This document shows positions 47,121-63,532 of a stretch of DNA of 64,000 nt, piece after piece. The notes beneath the pieces were generated by a model that searched no databases, had not been told where the DNA came from, and was given only the letters and a program-made list of their open reading frames with translations. The position numbers and the translations under genes are program-made. Source of the DNA: Nymphaea colorata (lineage: Eukaryota > Streptophyta > Magnoliopsida > Nymphaeales > Nymphaeaceae); NCBI RefSeq assembly GCF_008831285.2, contig NC_045143.1:10055503-10119502 (forward strand), read 5' to 3'. How positions within the stretch are numbered: position 1 is the first letter of the stretch; every line of letters starts with the position of its first letter.

Positions 47121-50100
47121 ATGGCTTCCCCCTCCTCCTTGGCCTCTCTCAGGGCCCAAGCGCACTCCTCCTTCCTCCTTAGACTACAAAGGACCGCTCC
47201 TCTCCTCAGAAGAAGATGGTGTTCCCTCTCTCCCCTTCCCGGCCCCGGTGCCCGATCCCTGCACCTTTTCTTCCCCAGAATTTCCCGCAATTTCTCCCAT
47301 TTTCGCGCTTCCCTCTCAACAAGCAACGCCGAAATGTCAAGGCCTCCAGCTCTGCACGACGCTGCCGAGAGTTTGGACTCTCTTTTTGTCGGTACCCAAC
47401 AAGAGTAAGTTATCGTGGTTGCACTCTTTGGCGTTTACTTCCTTCCCATACTGGGTTTGGTTTCATAGGGAAAAATCTTGGTTAATGATCGTCTGAGACG
47501 ATTCTGTTTAGGTTTAATAAAGTAGGTAGTGCAGGTTTTGGTTGAACAGTGTGGGGTCTGGTTCTTTATTGTTTGTTCGATTAGTAAAATTGGCGCAGTC
47601 ATTGGCACACTGATGTTACGCCTCTTTGCGCTGGCTTCTGATATTAAATACGATTCTTATCAGCTGGCAAAAGACGTTGAGCTTTATTCTTTCTTTCCTC
47701 TCTGGTTGGAATTACTTTCTTGCAGAAATGTGGTGTTTATGGTGATTTTTGTGCACTTTGGCAATCTTGAATTTTTGAAGTAAGGATTCTGAGTTTTGGA
47801 GGTGGGTTATAGGTGTACTTGGAAGGGTTACTGTGGGTGGATTCGGTGCTCTTTTATTTTCTCACTTTGATTTGATATATGTATTCAACTTCTGTTTTGA
47901 TGGGTAGCTATGTTGCCGTAGATTTTTCCTTTGAAACTTTGATGCGGATACTGAAGAAAACTTCAAAGTTGCATATATTAACTGTTTTGCATGCTTTTCA
48001 GTGCCAACCACGAGTGTGATTTCCACTAAGTTCACATGCATTTCCATGAGATTGTTATCTTTTAGCGATACTGTTAGTTTGACAAGTTTTTTGGTACGGA
48101 ATCGTGTGCAAAATGGATTGTCTAAGGTTTTAGTAGTTATTTTCAGGTTGAATTCATCAGCAACATCTTCTAGAGGGCGCATTTATCATGAGGCCTATGG
48201 ATGTCAAATGAATATCAATGACATGGAAATTGTTCTTTCTATAATGAGGAATGCTGGATACAAAGATATAGTAGAAACTCCAGAGAGTGCAGAAATTATT
48301 TTCATAAATACCTGTGCAATCCGTGACAATGCTGAGCAACGAGTTTGGCAGAGGCTCAACTACTTTTGGTTTCTGAAGAGACACTGGAAGAGCAATGTTG
48401 CTATTGGGCGGTCACAATCTTGGCATCCCCCAAAAGTGGTTGTCTTGGGTTGCATGGCTGAAAGGTTGAAAGAAAAGATACTTGATGCCGATAAGATGGT
48501 TGATGTAGTCTGTGGACCTGATGCATATAGAGACTTGCCACGTCTATTAGATGCAGTTGATTATGGTCAAAAGGGAATTAACACACTTCTGTCACTTGAG
48601 GAGACATATGCCGATATTACTCCAGTGAGGATCTCCTCTAATTCAGTAACTGCATTTGTCTCTATAATGAGGGGATGCAACAATATGTGCTCATTTTGTA
48701 TTGTACCATTCACTAGAGGCAGAGAGAGATCTCGTCCTGTGGCATCAATTGTTAGAGAGGTAGGTGAACTTTTGAAGGAAGGCGTGAAAGAGGTTACACT
48801 TCTCGGTCAAAATGTGAATAGCTACAATGATTCATCATCTGGAACTGGTGAAGATATTAAATCTGGAACTGACTGGAAATTTAGTGAAGGATTTTCCAGC
48901 ATGTGTAAAATTAAGAACATGGGAAAGAGATTCTCTGACCTGTTGGACATCTTGTCTTCTGAATTCCCAGAGATGCGATTTAGATTTACATCACCACATC
49001 CTAAAGATTTCCCTGATGAATTGTTATATCTAATGCGTGATAGATATAACATTTGTAAAATTATCCATTTGCCAGCACAGACAGGAAGCACAGCAGTACT
49101 TGAAAGAATGCGCCGTGGATATACTCGAGAAGCATATCTGGACCTTGTGCAAAAGATTCGGAAAATCATTCCTGATGTTGCCCTGAGCAGTGACTTCATA
49201 ACTGGTAAAATATTGCACTTGATTCCTCTTATCATGATATAGTAGAATACTGTTCATTTCTCAAAAGGTTGTGACTATGAGATTTCAGTAGTAGTTTACA
49301 ACTTTTTCTTCTTGTTTTTCTATCGACTGTAGATCTGCAAAAGATAAAGGGCTGAGATTGTATATTACATGTGTTTTTGTATCATATGGGCACAAAAAGA
49401 GAGAGAGATTATGATAGTATTGGCAGCATTCAGATGCATCTTCTGAAACATGGACTCAGTCTTCTTATTTGGGTAGGAATTCTTATCTAAATAACTTGCC
49501 ACTTCTTCGCTAATAAAAGTTAAAAAAAAAGAAAATTCAAAAAGAAAAACAAGTTGTTAATTTTAGCCTGAAAATAAATGTAAATCTTTTGTCTTTAGAA
49601 GCTAATCATAATCTTTAGGAAAGCCATTGCCTTTTACATGTTTGGAAACTATCATTCTGCAAATGTTAATGTAAGATGTTTGGTTTTTGAAGAAATGATA
49701 CATGAAGAATGCAGGCATGCACATTGGATGGTAGAGTTTTTTCTTTTCATGTTGGAAGGTAAAATCTATTAATCAATGTATAATAATATTAAGTCTATTA
49801 ACTATTAACTTAACTAATATAGAGACTTTTAAACAATTTCTTGATATTTGTGTTTGTGTGATGACATTCATCATTGGGATCGTGTTATGTGCTTGATTTG
49901 AGTCCATAGACATGATGACTAATGGAAACTTTGGATGCATGGGTTTTAGTTTGAGCTCATTGTTATAAACACAGAAAGGTCAAATCTCATGGCTGATTCA
50001 TTTTTCATGTGAAATGAAGCACATTATCAAGAGTTTAGGTACTGCGAAATACAGTGTAACATCACGTATGCAAACCCACCTTAATGATATTACAATTTGA

Positions 50101-51010
50101 TTCAGGGGGACCCATATATTCTTGCTGTGCTGGGTAGAGTTTTTGACTTGAAAAAATTCACTATAAATTTGTATAATGTGTACGAGTTCGAAAGTGATTT
50201 TATTTTATTTTTTTTCCGATTGTGAAATTTAAATTGGTGATCTCTTCGTACACTTACTGGAATTAGGAGGGCATCAATACTAATCCTTTTAGTTTTAGTT
50301 AATATCTCTAGGTAAGTCACTTACTGAGACTTCGCCTGTCAATGCTTGAGGGTAATGTCATGCAGAGCATCTCTTCCACCTCTGTCTTAGGTTATAAAGA
50401 GGTGTAAATTTTTCATTTATTTCTTACTTTCTGCATGAATAATGATTTCAACGTTCTTTTTTTAGGATTCTGTGGAGAAACAGAAGAGGAACATCTGGAA
50501 ACTTTGAGCCTTCTGAAGGCTGTAGGATATGACATGGCATACATGTTTGCATATAGCATGAGAGAAAAAACTCATGCACACAGAACTTATGAAGATGATG
50601 TGCCAGAGGATGTCAAACAGAGGAGACTGACAGAGCTTATTGATACATTCCGTGAAACGACAGGTCACTGCTATGATTCGCAGATTGGAACCCTCCAACT
50701 TGTGTTAGTAGAAGGACCTAACAAGAGAGCTCCTGATACGGAGCTTATAGGTAAGAGTGATAAAGGCCACAGGGTGACATTTCAGAAGGTTCCTCTGCCA
50801 TGTTTGGACTCCAACCTCTTGGGTGCAAATCCTGATGCGGATTTTCCCACAAAGCGTAATCCAGTCGTTGGTGATTTTGTTGAAGTCCGTATTTTGAGAT
50901 CAACCCGTGCCTCACTGTTTGGTGAGGCCGTAGCAATAACCAGTTTGAGCAAATTCCACAGTAAAGAATGCACGACTGATTCAACAATGTATTCATATGT
51001 TGCATTGTGA
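47121..51010 (+). CDS. MiaB/CDK5RAP1-type tRNA (ms2i6A37) methylthiotransferase, organelle-targeted
   Basis: Radical-SAM enzyme that adds a methylthio group to i6A at tRNA position 37; eukaryotic relatives act on organellar tRNAs. Exons: 47121-47404, 48147-49204 and 50466-51010 (stop TGA); GT-AG introns of 742 and 1,261 nt; 1,887 nt, 628 residues. The N-terminus (about 1-75) is rich in S, R and L with few acids, fitting a plastid or mitochondrial transit peptide. The UPF0004 domain has its three cluster cysteines in YGCQMN (Cys114), NTCAIRD (Cys151) and VLGCMAERL (Cys197). The radical-SAM loop is [10 protein letters not shown] (Cys272, 276, 279). A TRAM domain lies in roughly the last 110 residues, with GDFVEVRI near its end. 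The start at 47121 is preferred over an in-frame ATG at 47040 because the transit-like segment begins there. The second intron interrupts the [15 protein letters not shown] motif exactly in phase. The last 15 or so residues are not a part I recognise as conserved. Confidence 0.96.
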
Positions 51011-51606
51011 TATGGTAAAAATGGTTTCTTTTTTTTTTTTACTGAAGTCTGAAGAGCTTTACATGATTACCCAAATTAATTCTGCTTATAGTTAAAGGGA
51101 GTATCAAGCTCATCCCTTCTAGAGCAACCCTCAGCATCCCGTCATCTACTCGCAGTGGAAACTCTGCATAGCATGGAAATGTTACAGGGTTTTGTAACAG
51201 TCTGCTGTTGTCTCTTGTCTTTAATCTCTCGTGGTTTAAGTTGAAGTACCCATTGAACCATTTTCAAGTGCATTAATCCATTCCTGTGGAATTTAGCACG
51301 GTTGCTGATTATCTTTTCTTTTGTATACTGACGAGCTTTCCCTTGCCTTCTGTGGTGGTGTTGTGGTATGTACCATGGGTGTGTCCACCATGCTAAGTCT
51401 ATTTAAGTGCTTCCAGATTCCAGAAAATTGTATGAGAGAACGGGACGTTTACTAACTGGTGAAGGCATCTAGTTGAGTGCCCATATAGCATAATGAAACA
51501 TTTACATGCACCTAGTTAGAAGATCTGTTTAAGGTAGAACAGGATCTTCTGACCGGGAATATCTGGCTAGATGTTGGATTCAGTTCCATGATTGTGGAAG
51601 CAAAAT

Positions 51607-51652
<46 letters not shown>

Positions 51653-54600
51653 CGTCCAAAATTACGGCCATTTATTAAGGAATGGTACATCTCTGAGCTT
51701 CTGATAAAAGAATGCTTGAACTGATTGCTATAATAACAAAGTTCCACTCAAATCAGACATTATCAACCTATTTGATTGAGATTTAAACCTTGTTTAGAGT
51801 CAAAACAAGATGTATTGATTTAGTTTTGATTTCAAAACCAGGTTGGTAATACATGATATTTATGTCGTTGAAATGGGCAGTTATCCATCTGTTTGATCTA
51901 GGTCTGTCTTGGGTGCCTCAGACAGGAATCAATCCAAACTTTTTGATGCAATTTGAACATGGATAGTACTCATAGGCCAACGCTCATATATGGCACGGGG
52001 GTCTTCTTTCTCCCCAGGCGAGTTGGATCTCTGCGAACGCCAGTTTATGCAAAGATAGACTTACTTCAGGTACTAAATTGGGAGCTCTTTCAAATTAAAG
52101 GTCTGAAGTCCAACAACAGAGCATAAGTCAGGCAAATGGGTGCTCTGTTAGCAATATAGCTACAACTAGTCATTTCTTTGTCAATATATTGTCATTGGTA
52201 TTGACAATTTTAGGTGCATATATGAGGTCCTCGTTGCAGTGTGACTTTCATCGAAGTTCATGGCATATATTAGAATATTGTCCAGCTCTTGATCTGATTA
52301 GGTTGGATATACTTCTCTAAACCCAAGCCAATCTAAACCTTTTGCACTCCTAATTGGCAGATCTAGAACCATTTTCTGCCCATCAAAATAGATAACGTTG
52401 ACTTGGAGACTTCCAAATAAAAAACAACTCAAAGATTTGATCTTTCAAGCCCAAATAAAGCTATGGTACTTACACATAAAGTGATTGACACATAATATGG
52501 CTGCCAAACTGCCAGTTGTGCTACAATTTCCATGTGCTTTTACTGTTTTCACAAGCCAAATCTTACTGAAGTTCAGTGTAGTTTGGTACTCCAGTTCAGT
52601 GGAATTCTGCCTAAATGATAGGCACAAAGTAGAAAAAGAGAAGGACCCATGACTTAAAGAATCCCCACTTGAATGATCTTAGAAAGATGAGCATGATTGG
52701 TCAAAGTTACTGTGATGTGGAACAAGTCCTTAGTGTTGGGAGACAGAAAATGTTCTTCCCAACAACTGAATTGTAATGGCAAGACTCTAAAGGCATCTAC
52801 TTAAGTCGTTGTCTATGATTAAAATACATTATCAGGGAGCAAAGGGATTTCAGAATTTGGAGTGCCACAAAGCATATTATTCAAAGTCACTGTCATGAAG
52901 CAAAAGAAAAAAGAGTCTTGAATTTGGAGATTGGAGTGATTGCCAGGAAAAATGTAATATAACTTAGTTTGGGAGTTCACATTTTTATGATAGTATCACA
53001 AGTAAATCTTACATTTCAGATTTTCTTGATATGAGTAATTTTTTCTTCAACAACTGCCCAAAATGAAAAAAAAGGTTCACCTGCTAGGGTTGCCTCATAA
53101 CTCTATTCAAAATATTATGAAATGATATTGATGCCCTTCTTTATATGAAAGGAGAAACCACTTTAATTGAATACTAATAGCAAACATTAGTTTTTAACAT
53201 AAATGATAAACATCTCCTTGTTGAATACAAATGTATCTTTCATTGGCCAAGGAAGGAGCAATTCTCTACAAAGAGAATTTTAAAGTGTAGCACTATAACA
53301 AGAGACAAAAATTGTTCTAATGTTTTGGAAGACAATGCTGAAAAACATAATGTTTCTCTTACATGACATGATTTAGCTTAAGACCCAATGTGGCAATTGT
53401 TCTAAAAAATTATGCCACCAAAACCAGAAAGTTAAACCTATTTTCGCGATTATGGCTCAAAATTGGTTTCATGAATAGAAAGTTCGAGTGCTAAAACCCC
53501 ATATTATTGAAGATATGTGTGTGTGTTTTGTGTGTGCATGTTCATATGTGTGGCTCTGAGCTGTTCTTCATAAAGTGAACTTTTTAGGTAAACCTAAAGT
53601 ATGTCAAGAGAATAAGAACTAAAAATCATGAACATTTGATGCTTAAATCGAATTTTACGGCCCAAGAAACATAGGACCATTTAATTTTAAAACCGTATAA
53701 AAATTGAATTTGCACATTCAATTTGCTTGGTTTTCAAATTTTAAGATTTGCCTGTACTTATATAATCGAAATTATGAACTCCTCAAAGGCAAGAGACTCA
53801 AAGAGGCAAAGTAGCTGGCACAATTTAATTGTGCATTATTTTCATGGTCACTAGACATAAGTGCTTGCAGAGACAATGGGCTCTTAATAATCAAATTTGA
53901 ATCATTGTTTGGTTTGAATGGTTCTCTTCCAATGAATGTCTCTGCCATTCTTTGGATGTCACGGAACTTTTTTATCTTCAAACTGCAAACAGTGACATGC
54001 GTGACATCTAAGTTGAAGTGTGTAGCTTTGGACTACACCTTTGGACCGTGGAAATGAGAGAAAAAAAATGGCGGCTTTGACGGCTTTTTCGTCTCTTCGG
54101 TACCACCTACTAAACTTTTTCTTTTCCCTTTTGTTACTTTTTTTCTTTCTCACTTTTCTGGCTGAGACTGAGAGTCCAATGATTAGATTCTTGAGATGCA
54201 CTAATGAATAGTTTTTAGAAAGTTATTATCAATGAAAATTTTGATTAACCATTAGATGTAAAAGTATTTCGATTTGCCTTAACAATATCACATTTTTTCA
54301 CATGTAAACTTGCTTTTTTTACATTCTTTTACAAGTGGATCCGTTGTTACAAAGATGTTTTCTTTCACAATTCAGTCCTAATTCAGTTTTGTAACTAATT
54401 ACTCATTGGGATCTGAAAATTCAAGTAGTAAGGAAACCCTTTCAGCTATTTGCTTCGTAGAAGAACAATCTATTTTTGGAGCACAAGAACATAGTTGTTT
54501 AAAAATCAGTATATTTATGTCTAGTATTTGATTATCGAATACGCAAAGTTTTCTCTATAAGTACATTATGTTCCTTAGAATAAAAACATGGTATCTTTGT

Positions 54601-55660
54601 TCATGTATTCAATAAGCACCTGTTCTAAGAACATAGCGTTCTTCCAATCAAACACCCTTCTAAGAAGGGCAAAACTTAAGGTAAAGGCTTTATAAAGCTG
54701 CGTAGTTTGAATACACACAAAACTATTCATATACAAGTGCCGCAACTGACTTTGATTCTTTGTGTCCGCCGTTTGATTGTTCATGTACGAAGGAGGCGTC
54801 CCGTTCCGGGAACACTGGCCAAGCAACTTGCCATTGCTTGAGTATTATATAATATTTTAAACAGTTGAGAAGAGGCGGAGGCAGAGGTTCGGCAGCGGCC
54901 ATGGCCATCCGATCTTAATATGAAAATTTTCTAGCTCCGCCCCTACAATTGGGGATCAACTTTGGTCCATGCCATGACATGGGGCGGCCACCGCAAATGA
55001 AAGATCAGTCGGTCGAGCCAAGTTCCGGCGAAAGATTTGACCGGACACAACCACGAGATCTACTAAACCTAACTCATTTCTGGGCCAATTAGGACCACAC
55101 CGGCCACCGCTGCTGGTGCCTAATAAGTCGTCACCGTCATCATCATCACCGTCAGCCATTGTCTGGTCAGCATATCTAGTCGTAGTCTGGCTCAAAAAAG
55201 AGACGGGTCTGGTTTGACCAGGGACCCAGTTGGCCTCCTATACTGGGCTGCCGTATTATTGTAGGCCAAGAAGGACCACAGTTAGGTGCAGACAGACTAG
55301 GGTGGTCCAGCTCGTAGTGCAAATGCCGCCGGTCAAAGTACAAAAACATTTGCTTCACCTTTCAGATTGTCAATTACCAAATTGCCCTTTGACCGACCTA
55401 GCCGTCTCTCCACACGTATGGTTCGAGCCCAGGTATCAAAGGGACTCGCCTCGCCTGCCACGCGCAACCACACTGACACATTTGTTACGTTTTCATTTTT
55501 GCTGGCATTTATATGGAACTGGGCTTGGTGGACTGACTTCGCCCTTGGGAGACCCGTCAACTGATCCGTATCTGATTTGTGGCAATTTTTCTTTTTTTCT
55601 GGTTGCATTTACATAAACTAATCTAATTGGAAGATTCATCTCTTTCTCTCTTCCTCTCCG
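51011..55660. other. Intergenic DNA, no gene recognised
   Basis: The first few hundred bases are the probable 3'UTR of the MiaB-type gene. Then come a (TC)n run (51609-51649) and AT-rich sequence with only short ORFs. A GC-richer patch at 54860-55460 carries overlapping short ORFs on both strands without a family motif. Confidence 0.55.
51609..51649. repeat. (TC)n microsatellite
   Basis: About 20 uninterrupted TC units, roughly 600 bp downstream of the MiaB-type stop codon. Confidence 0.95.
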
Positions 55661-55675
55661 TGACTCATTTCAGCT

Positions 55676-55950
55676 TGGTGGCGCATTTGGGTGGAGCGCA
55701 ACAACAGGGTCTTCAGGGGCACCTTCTCTTCACCAGATTCTGTGGCTCATCTTGTACAAGGGGATATCCAGTTCGCCATTCGGTTAAAACGCCGCTGCCC
55801 GATTGCGGTTGGGTGATTGTGCCGTTTCGTCTTTCCTCTTCTCTCCTATTTTTCTGTGCATTGTATATTTGTTCTTCATTTTGCGTAATTTTGTTTTTTG
55901 CAGATTGTTTTTGTATTTATGAGACATCTTGTCCCTAAATTTTGTTATAT
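55676..55950 (+). mobile_element. LINE (L1-type) 3' end fragment
   Basis: A frame from 55676 to the stop at 55816 reads WWRIWVERNNRVFRGTFSS, then AHLVQGDIQFAIR; this is the reverse-transcriptase C-terminal zinc-finger tail. A T-rich 3' untranslated part ends near a TA run (55975-55998). It matches the minus-strand copy at 15245-15545 in protein, stop position and 3' sequence (both contain TTGTCC(C/T)(T/C)AAATTTTG). 5'-truncated, as is usual for LINEs. Confidence 0.83.
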
Positions 55951-58900
55951 ATTTCCTCTTCCTTTTTTTTTCTCTATATATATATATATATATATATAAT
56001 ATGCAGCCATTAATGATTGATGTGTTTGACCATGCGGGCACGCTTGAATTTGCATGAAGAACGTGAATCGTAAGCCAGCTTACTCCAAGCATGGTCAGAA
56101 TACATATATTTATGAACGTGCAATGGACATAATGTTAGTTTATCGGATTGCGAGGCAGCAGGATCAGGCAACCACAAATGTGTATATTTTTAAATTATCT
56201 TCACGGTAGTATGTATATATTAATATAATTGAGAAGTTGAATTTTTTCTAGCGTCTCACAGCATGTGTCCAAATGGATGCACGCGTGAAAAAGAGAGTGA
56301 GTTGTGTGCGTCTGTCGGTGCAGGTAACACGTATACATATCGGCCAAAAAAGGTGACAGGGTAGGGGTTGACATATTTTGGAAACTATTTAAAAAATGAA
56401 TGTCTTTTTTAGTCTTTTAACTTTTTTATTTTGTTTTTTTCGGTCTCCACACATAGTTTTCCTTTGTTTTTTTTTTTTATTAATTAGGAGCATTTTCATC
56501 ATATGAATTGACGCACGAAAATTTCATTTCAAGCACTGGGGCTGCCAAACTGGGTCGATAAGGGTCGGTTCAATTTTTATTGAGTAGGTGCTACTCATAT
56601 GAACTACAAGTGATGAACACGAACAATACTCTAATCTAAGAGTTAGATTAGAAACTTCTGTTTTTCTGTATGTTTGTGGAATTAGATTCACCTCCTTCAT
56701 GTTGAGTTCAATTGCTTGATGAACCAAATATACATAAGCTCGTAACCATGCAATTATCATATACAAACCACTAGGAGAATTATTTTTTGGCACGCCCTTA
56801 TACGTTCATATATTACTTTTATATGTTAACGCTCAGACCCAGTTTGCCCATCCATTTTCATGGATAAAAGATGGTTCAGTTTATTTAGTACGAACTTAGG
56901 GTAATATCATGCATAAGTGGAATAAAACCTACTATTGGAGATGATAATAATAATAACTCATGATACCAAACACATGCATGTTTGTGGAACTAAATTAAGA
57001 ATTAAGGAACATTAGCATTTTGAACAGCATTCAAATTAAATTGATCTTTTTACTTTAAGGGACTTTAAGGGACTTGACTGTATCATATTTTATCCTACCA
57101 CTCAACAAGAGAGCGTAAACTCCACCCTTCCGCCATCTCCCAAGGTTTGGATTTGACCTTTAAATTTTGTACAACCAAACACGGATAGTCTTGTCTAATC
57201 AATTAAATGTTGGTTAAGCAAACCTGAACTTCGATAGTAATTTAGGCGCCTAGGGATGTCAATATATCTGATTTGAACCGGATATCCAACCAATCTGATT
57301 CGAAAAAATCAGATATAAAAAAAAATGTTCGATTAAGAAATCATATTGGGTTCAGATTTAATAAATGACATACATAAATATCCGATCGGATTCGTATATG
57401 GATTCAGATCATATTCATTTGTAGATTGTATTAATGCTATTAAATTTTGAAAATTGGTAAAATCTAGTTCAAGATTCGGATTCGATTCAGATATAAATAG
57501 AAAAAACAGATTCGGGTCGGATTTATATCGTAAAATTGGATTATAGATTTGGATATAAATTTTCTTCATTCGAATTTGAATATGAATATGTGAATATTCC
57601 AAAAAGCACACATACATGATGAATGAGATATCCGATCCGTTGACATCTCGACATATACCGCACTTAAAAGCACTCACGGATCTGGTAACAAAATCTTACA
57701 TGAAATCCGACCCGAATCGCAAACCGGATTTGAATTCTGCTGCTGAATCCGACTACTTGGATTCGAACCCGAAACAGAGCCGAGACTTTAAAATGGAAGC
57801 GGGGGAAGAAAAGAACGTGGCATCATCAGAGCGGCAGCCTCTCGCGCCCTTACAGCGAAGCGAAGGGTGGCATTTTAGTCATTAAAAAGGTCGGGATTAT
57901 TGTCCTTCGATGACGAGGACGGAACGGTAATTATGGATGATAAGGACGCAACAATGGGAAGAAGGAGCACATTTCCACGAGCCGAGAGCTGCGGCCATAG
58001 GCCTTCAAAAAAGGCCCTTTTTTGCCAGTGACTAAAGAAAATTACCTTAATACCCCTACAATGATTAAAATGACAAAACAGTCCCTCCGACGTCGGCATA
58101 GCAGGTTAAAAAACCCATGTGTGATTTTATTAAAAAAATTGGTCTCCTTTGTATTATTTAAAAACCCAATTTTTAGATGTACCACTAAAAAAATAGAGTT
58201 TTCTGATTAAAAATTTCGATTTTAATTTTCAGTGCCATCCAAACGCGCCACGTAGCTTCTCGAGTCACAAAAGCCACTGAATTCGAGTCGAGTCGAAGGT
58301 GGCCGGGTAGAGAAGGGCAATTGTGTCATTCAACCAAAAATATTTAAAATGTTTTCGTTACAGGGGTAACTGAATAATGCAAACAAATAATTTCAACTGT
58401 TTTCTATTATACAATGGAACTGTAAAGTTCTTAAATTAATGGTACCGTCATTATTAGCCCCAGTAAGAAGTACAGTAAATTATAAAAAATTAATGAGTGG
58501 TCACTTTTGCCCCTATACTTCTGCACTATAACGTCCATGCCACCTAGTTAACTCGTTGGCCCAAGTCACAAAGCCTAGGCTCAGACAGATGTCTCTCAAT
58601 GGTCACTTGATCCCTCGCTCCACCCCAAGAGTCATCTTGGGACAAATACCTATGAGATGAAGAGAAATTATTAAAAAGGTTTATTTCTTTTAAACAAAAA
58701 TGTTACTTTATGTTTGACGAGAAATTATATATATATATATATATATATATCATATAATATAATATAAACGTGTGTTTTGAGATATGGTTTTAAATTCACG
58801 CTATATATTAAAAACCATAAACTTAAGCAAAAACCAGCGACTCCATCATCGCTGATCTCAAATCCAAAATAATGTAAATACAACCAATTGTTTTCCAATA

Positions 58901-60470
58901 TAATAAGAAATGTAGACTCCTTTGAATAGCAAAATCTTATTCTCATATGCAAGTTGAGGTTTGGTGGTGGATTTCTACAGTTTGTTCGATTACTCAATTA
59001 TTGAATAGCTGGTAAGAGGCAAAAAGAACGTTCGTCCAACTGTGCAATTGACGTCACTGTTTAAAAAGTTCAAAACCGTCCTGCGAGGTTGAGATGTTCA
59101 TTAAGGTCCAAAATTTTATAAAATGTTGGTGAAATTTCATGTCAGCTTAAGCATTATGTCATGAAGCGTTCCTTTTACTAGCTAAACATGCATTATAATT
59201 CACAATTTCACATTTTAAAGTTTGATCTAAGATTTATCCCAACAAAAAAAGGATAGACAAACATAAAAATAAATAACTCGATCGTCAATTTCTTATCGAT
59301 TCCAAGATGTTGGGACTTTTTTTTTTTTCTTTTTTATAGGGTAAGAGGTTCATTCTATCGTCCCTAAGACTTTTTTTAAGGGTAAAAAGTTCATTCTATC
59401 GTCCCTAAGAGAGGTCACTGTTTTTCTTCTGTGTCCGTCTTCTTTCAGTTTTCACAGAACATGCTTCAAAACATTTTACCGTGCAAAGATAAAACATATT
59501 GGGATGCGACAGTGACCATTCTAAACTCAAATTTGAGTCATTAGAGGAGTTGAACCACATTGCCGCCCAATTTGCTACCAACACTCAGAGTAAGATATTG
59601 AGACCTTTAATCCTGGTCCCATTCAAAAATGATACATAAATTTGACAAGAACCAACAGTTTTCTTTTTTCTTTGGATTTGTATTTACAAATTCACTCAAA
59701 AGTGATTTACAGTTTATTCATGCAACTCACAACCTAATGATATCAAAGTGATTCTGCCAATTTTAAGATCAACTTCCTTAGAGCGTCAGCAAATTTTTTC
59801 ACAAGATAGCACAAGAATTTTCTTTTATTTATTTTTTTTCCTTGTAGCTTTCTGTCTCTTTGTCAACCTGAAAATATATTCTAGGTCTATGAGAGGTTGA
59901 TATCCACAAAAGAGGTCCGAAACTGCCCTTTTCAATGAAAAGGTTGCTCGGGGATAGGCAAAAAAGATTAGAAGATGCCAAAAAATTAAGATAATCAAAC
60001 ATTTTTCCAAAAATCTTGTGTTGTTCAGCATCTCTAATAACAGTGGTACATCCTTCAGCTTAAACAACAATCAAATGCAATCTTAGCTCAACTAGCTTAC
60101 CATATCCGTTGAATCTACATAAAAATATTTTATAATTACTCGAAGCCTCTTAGGAAATTGCATGCCGCCAACTTTAAAATCAATGTCCTATCGGCATCAA
60201 CAAGATTTGATCTTAAATCCGGCTGCCTTGGTTCATTTGGAAAAGGCAAACAAATTTGACAAGAAATAAATAAAGGACATAAAAGATAATTAATATTTTG
60301 CTGTTTCTTCTTGTTATTTATTTGTTTCTTTACTTTAAAATAGTTTATAATTACTCGAGGAACTCTGCTGCTAGGTGATCACTGATCAGACAAACCGAAT
60401 GAGGGCGTCATTAATGGTTCTTTAAACTTTCGGTATGCTCAATCTTTCTCCTGCAGGCCCTGCGCCCCTC
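55951..60470. other. Intergenic DNA upstream of the CYP90D-like gene
   Basis: No gene recognised. Holds TA runs (55975-55998, 58727-58750), a GGATATCC/ATTCGGAT-rich stretch at 57254-57640 with one TAGGGATGTCAA end, and a small duplication of TTCATTCTATCGTCCCTAAGA (59350 and 59390). ORFs are short and low in complexity. Confidence 0.55.
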
Positions 60471-60474
60471 TCGC

Positions 60475-60483
60475 CTATATTTA
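60475..60483 (+). promoter_or_regulatory. Possible TATA box of the CYP90D-like gene
   Basis: CTATATTTA lies about 205 nt before the chosen ATG and is followed by a leader with GA and CT runs. Confidence 0.45.
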
Positions 60484-60688
60484 GCACGTAGCGAAGCCCC
60501 TAGAGAGAGAGAGAAAGCCATTGAATCTCTAGCTGTCCTCTCTTTCTTCTCTGCATGTAAGAACCCGCAGACCTAAGTATCTGGATCTCTCTCTCTCTCT
60601 CTGTGTCTCTGTTTTCATATTTTAAAGAAGAGGTAGGGAGGGTTTCTGAAAGAAGGTGGTGCCAGGAGGAGCTGGAGAAAGGAAGACG

Positions 60689-63532
<2,844 letters not shown>

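Noticed and set aside
47047-47496. 149-codon ORF overlapping MiaB exon 1
   Set aside because: Out of frame with the transit peptide and with no link to exon 2; GC-rich shadow.
48001-48146. Alternative acceptor before 48001 as the true start of MiaB exon 2
   Set aside because: Joining exon 1 there gives a stop after nine codons; the acceptor at 48147 keeps the frame and leads straight to the conserved [12 protein letters not shown].
57254-57640. Another TAGGGATG-ended MITE
   Set aside because: The left end fits (TAGGGATGTCAA) and a weak GTTGACATC lies at the right, but the ends do not pair further and no 8-bp duplication is found.
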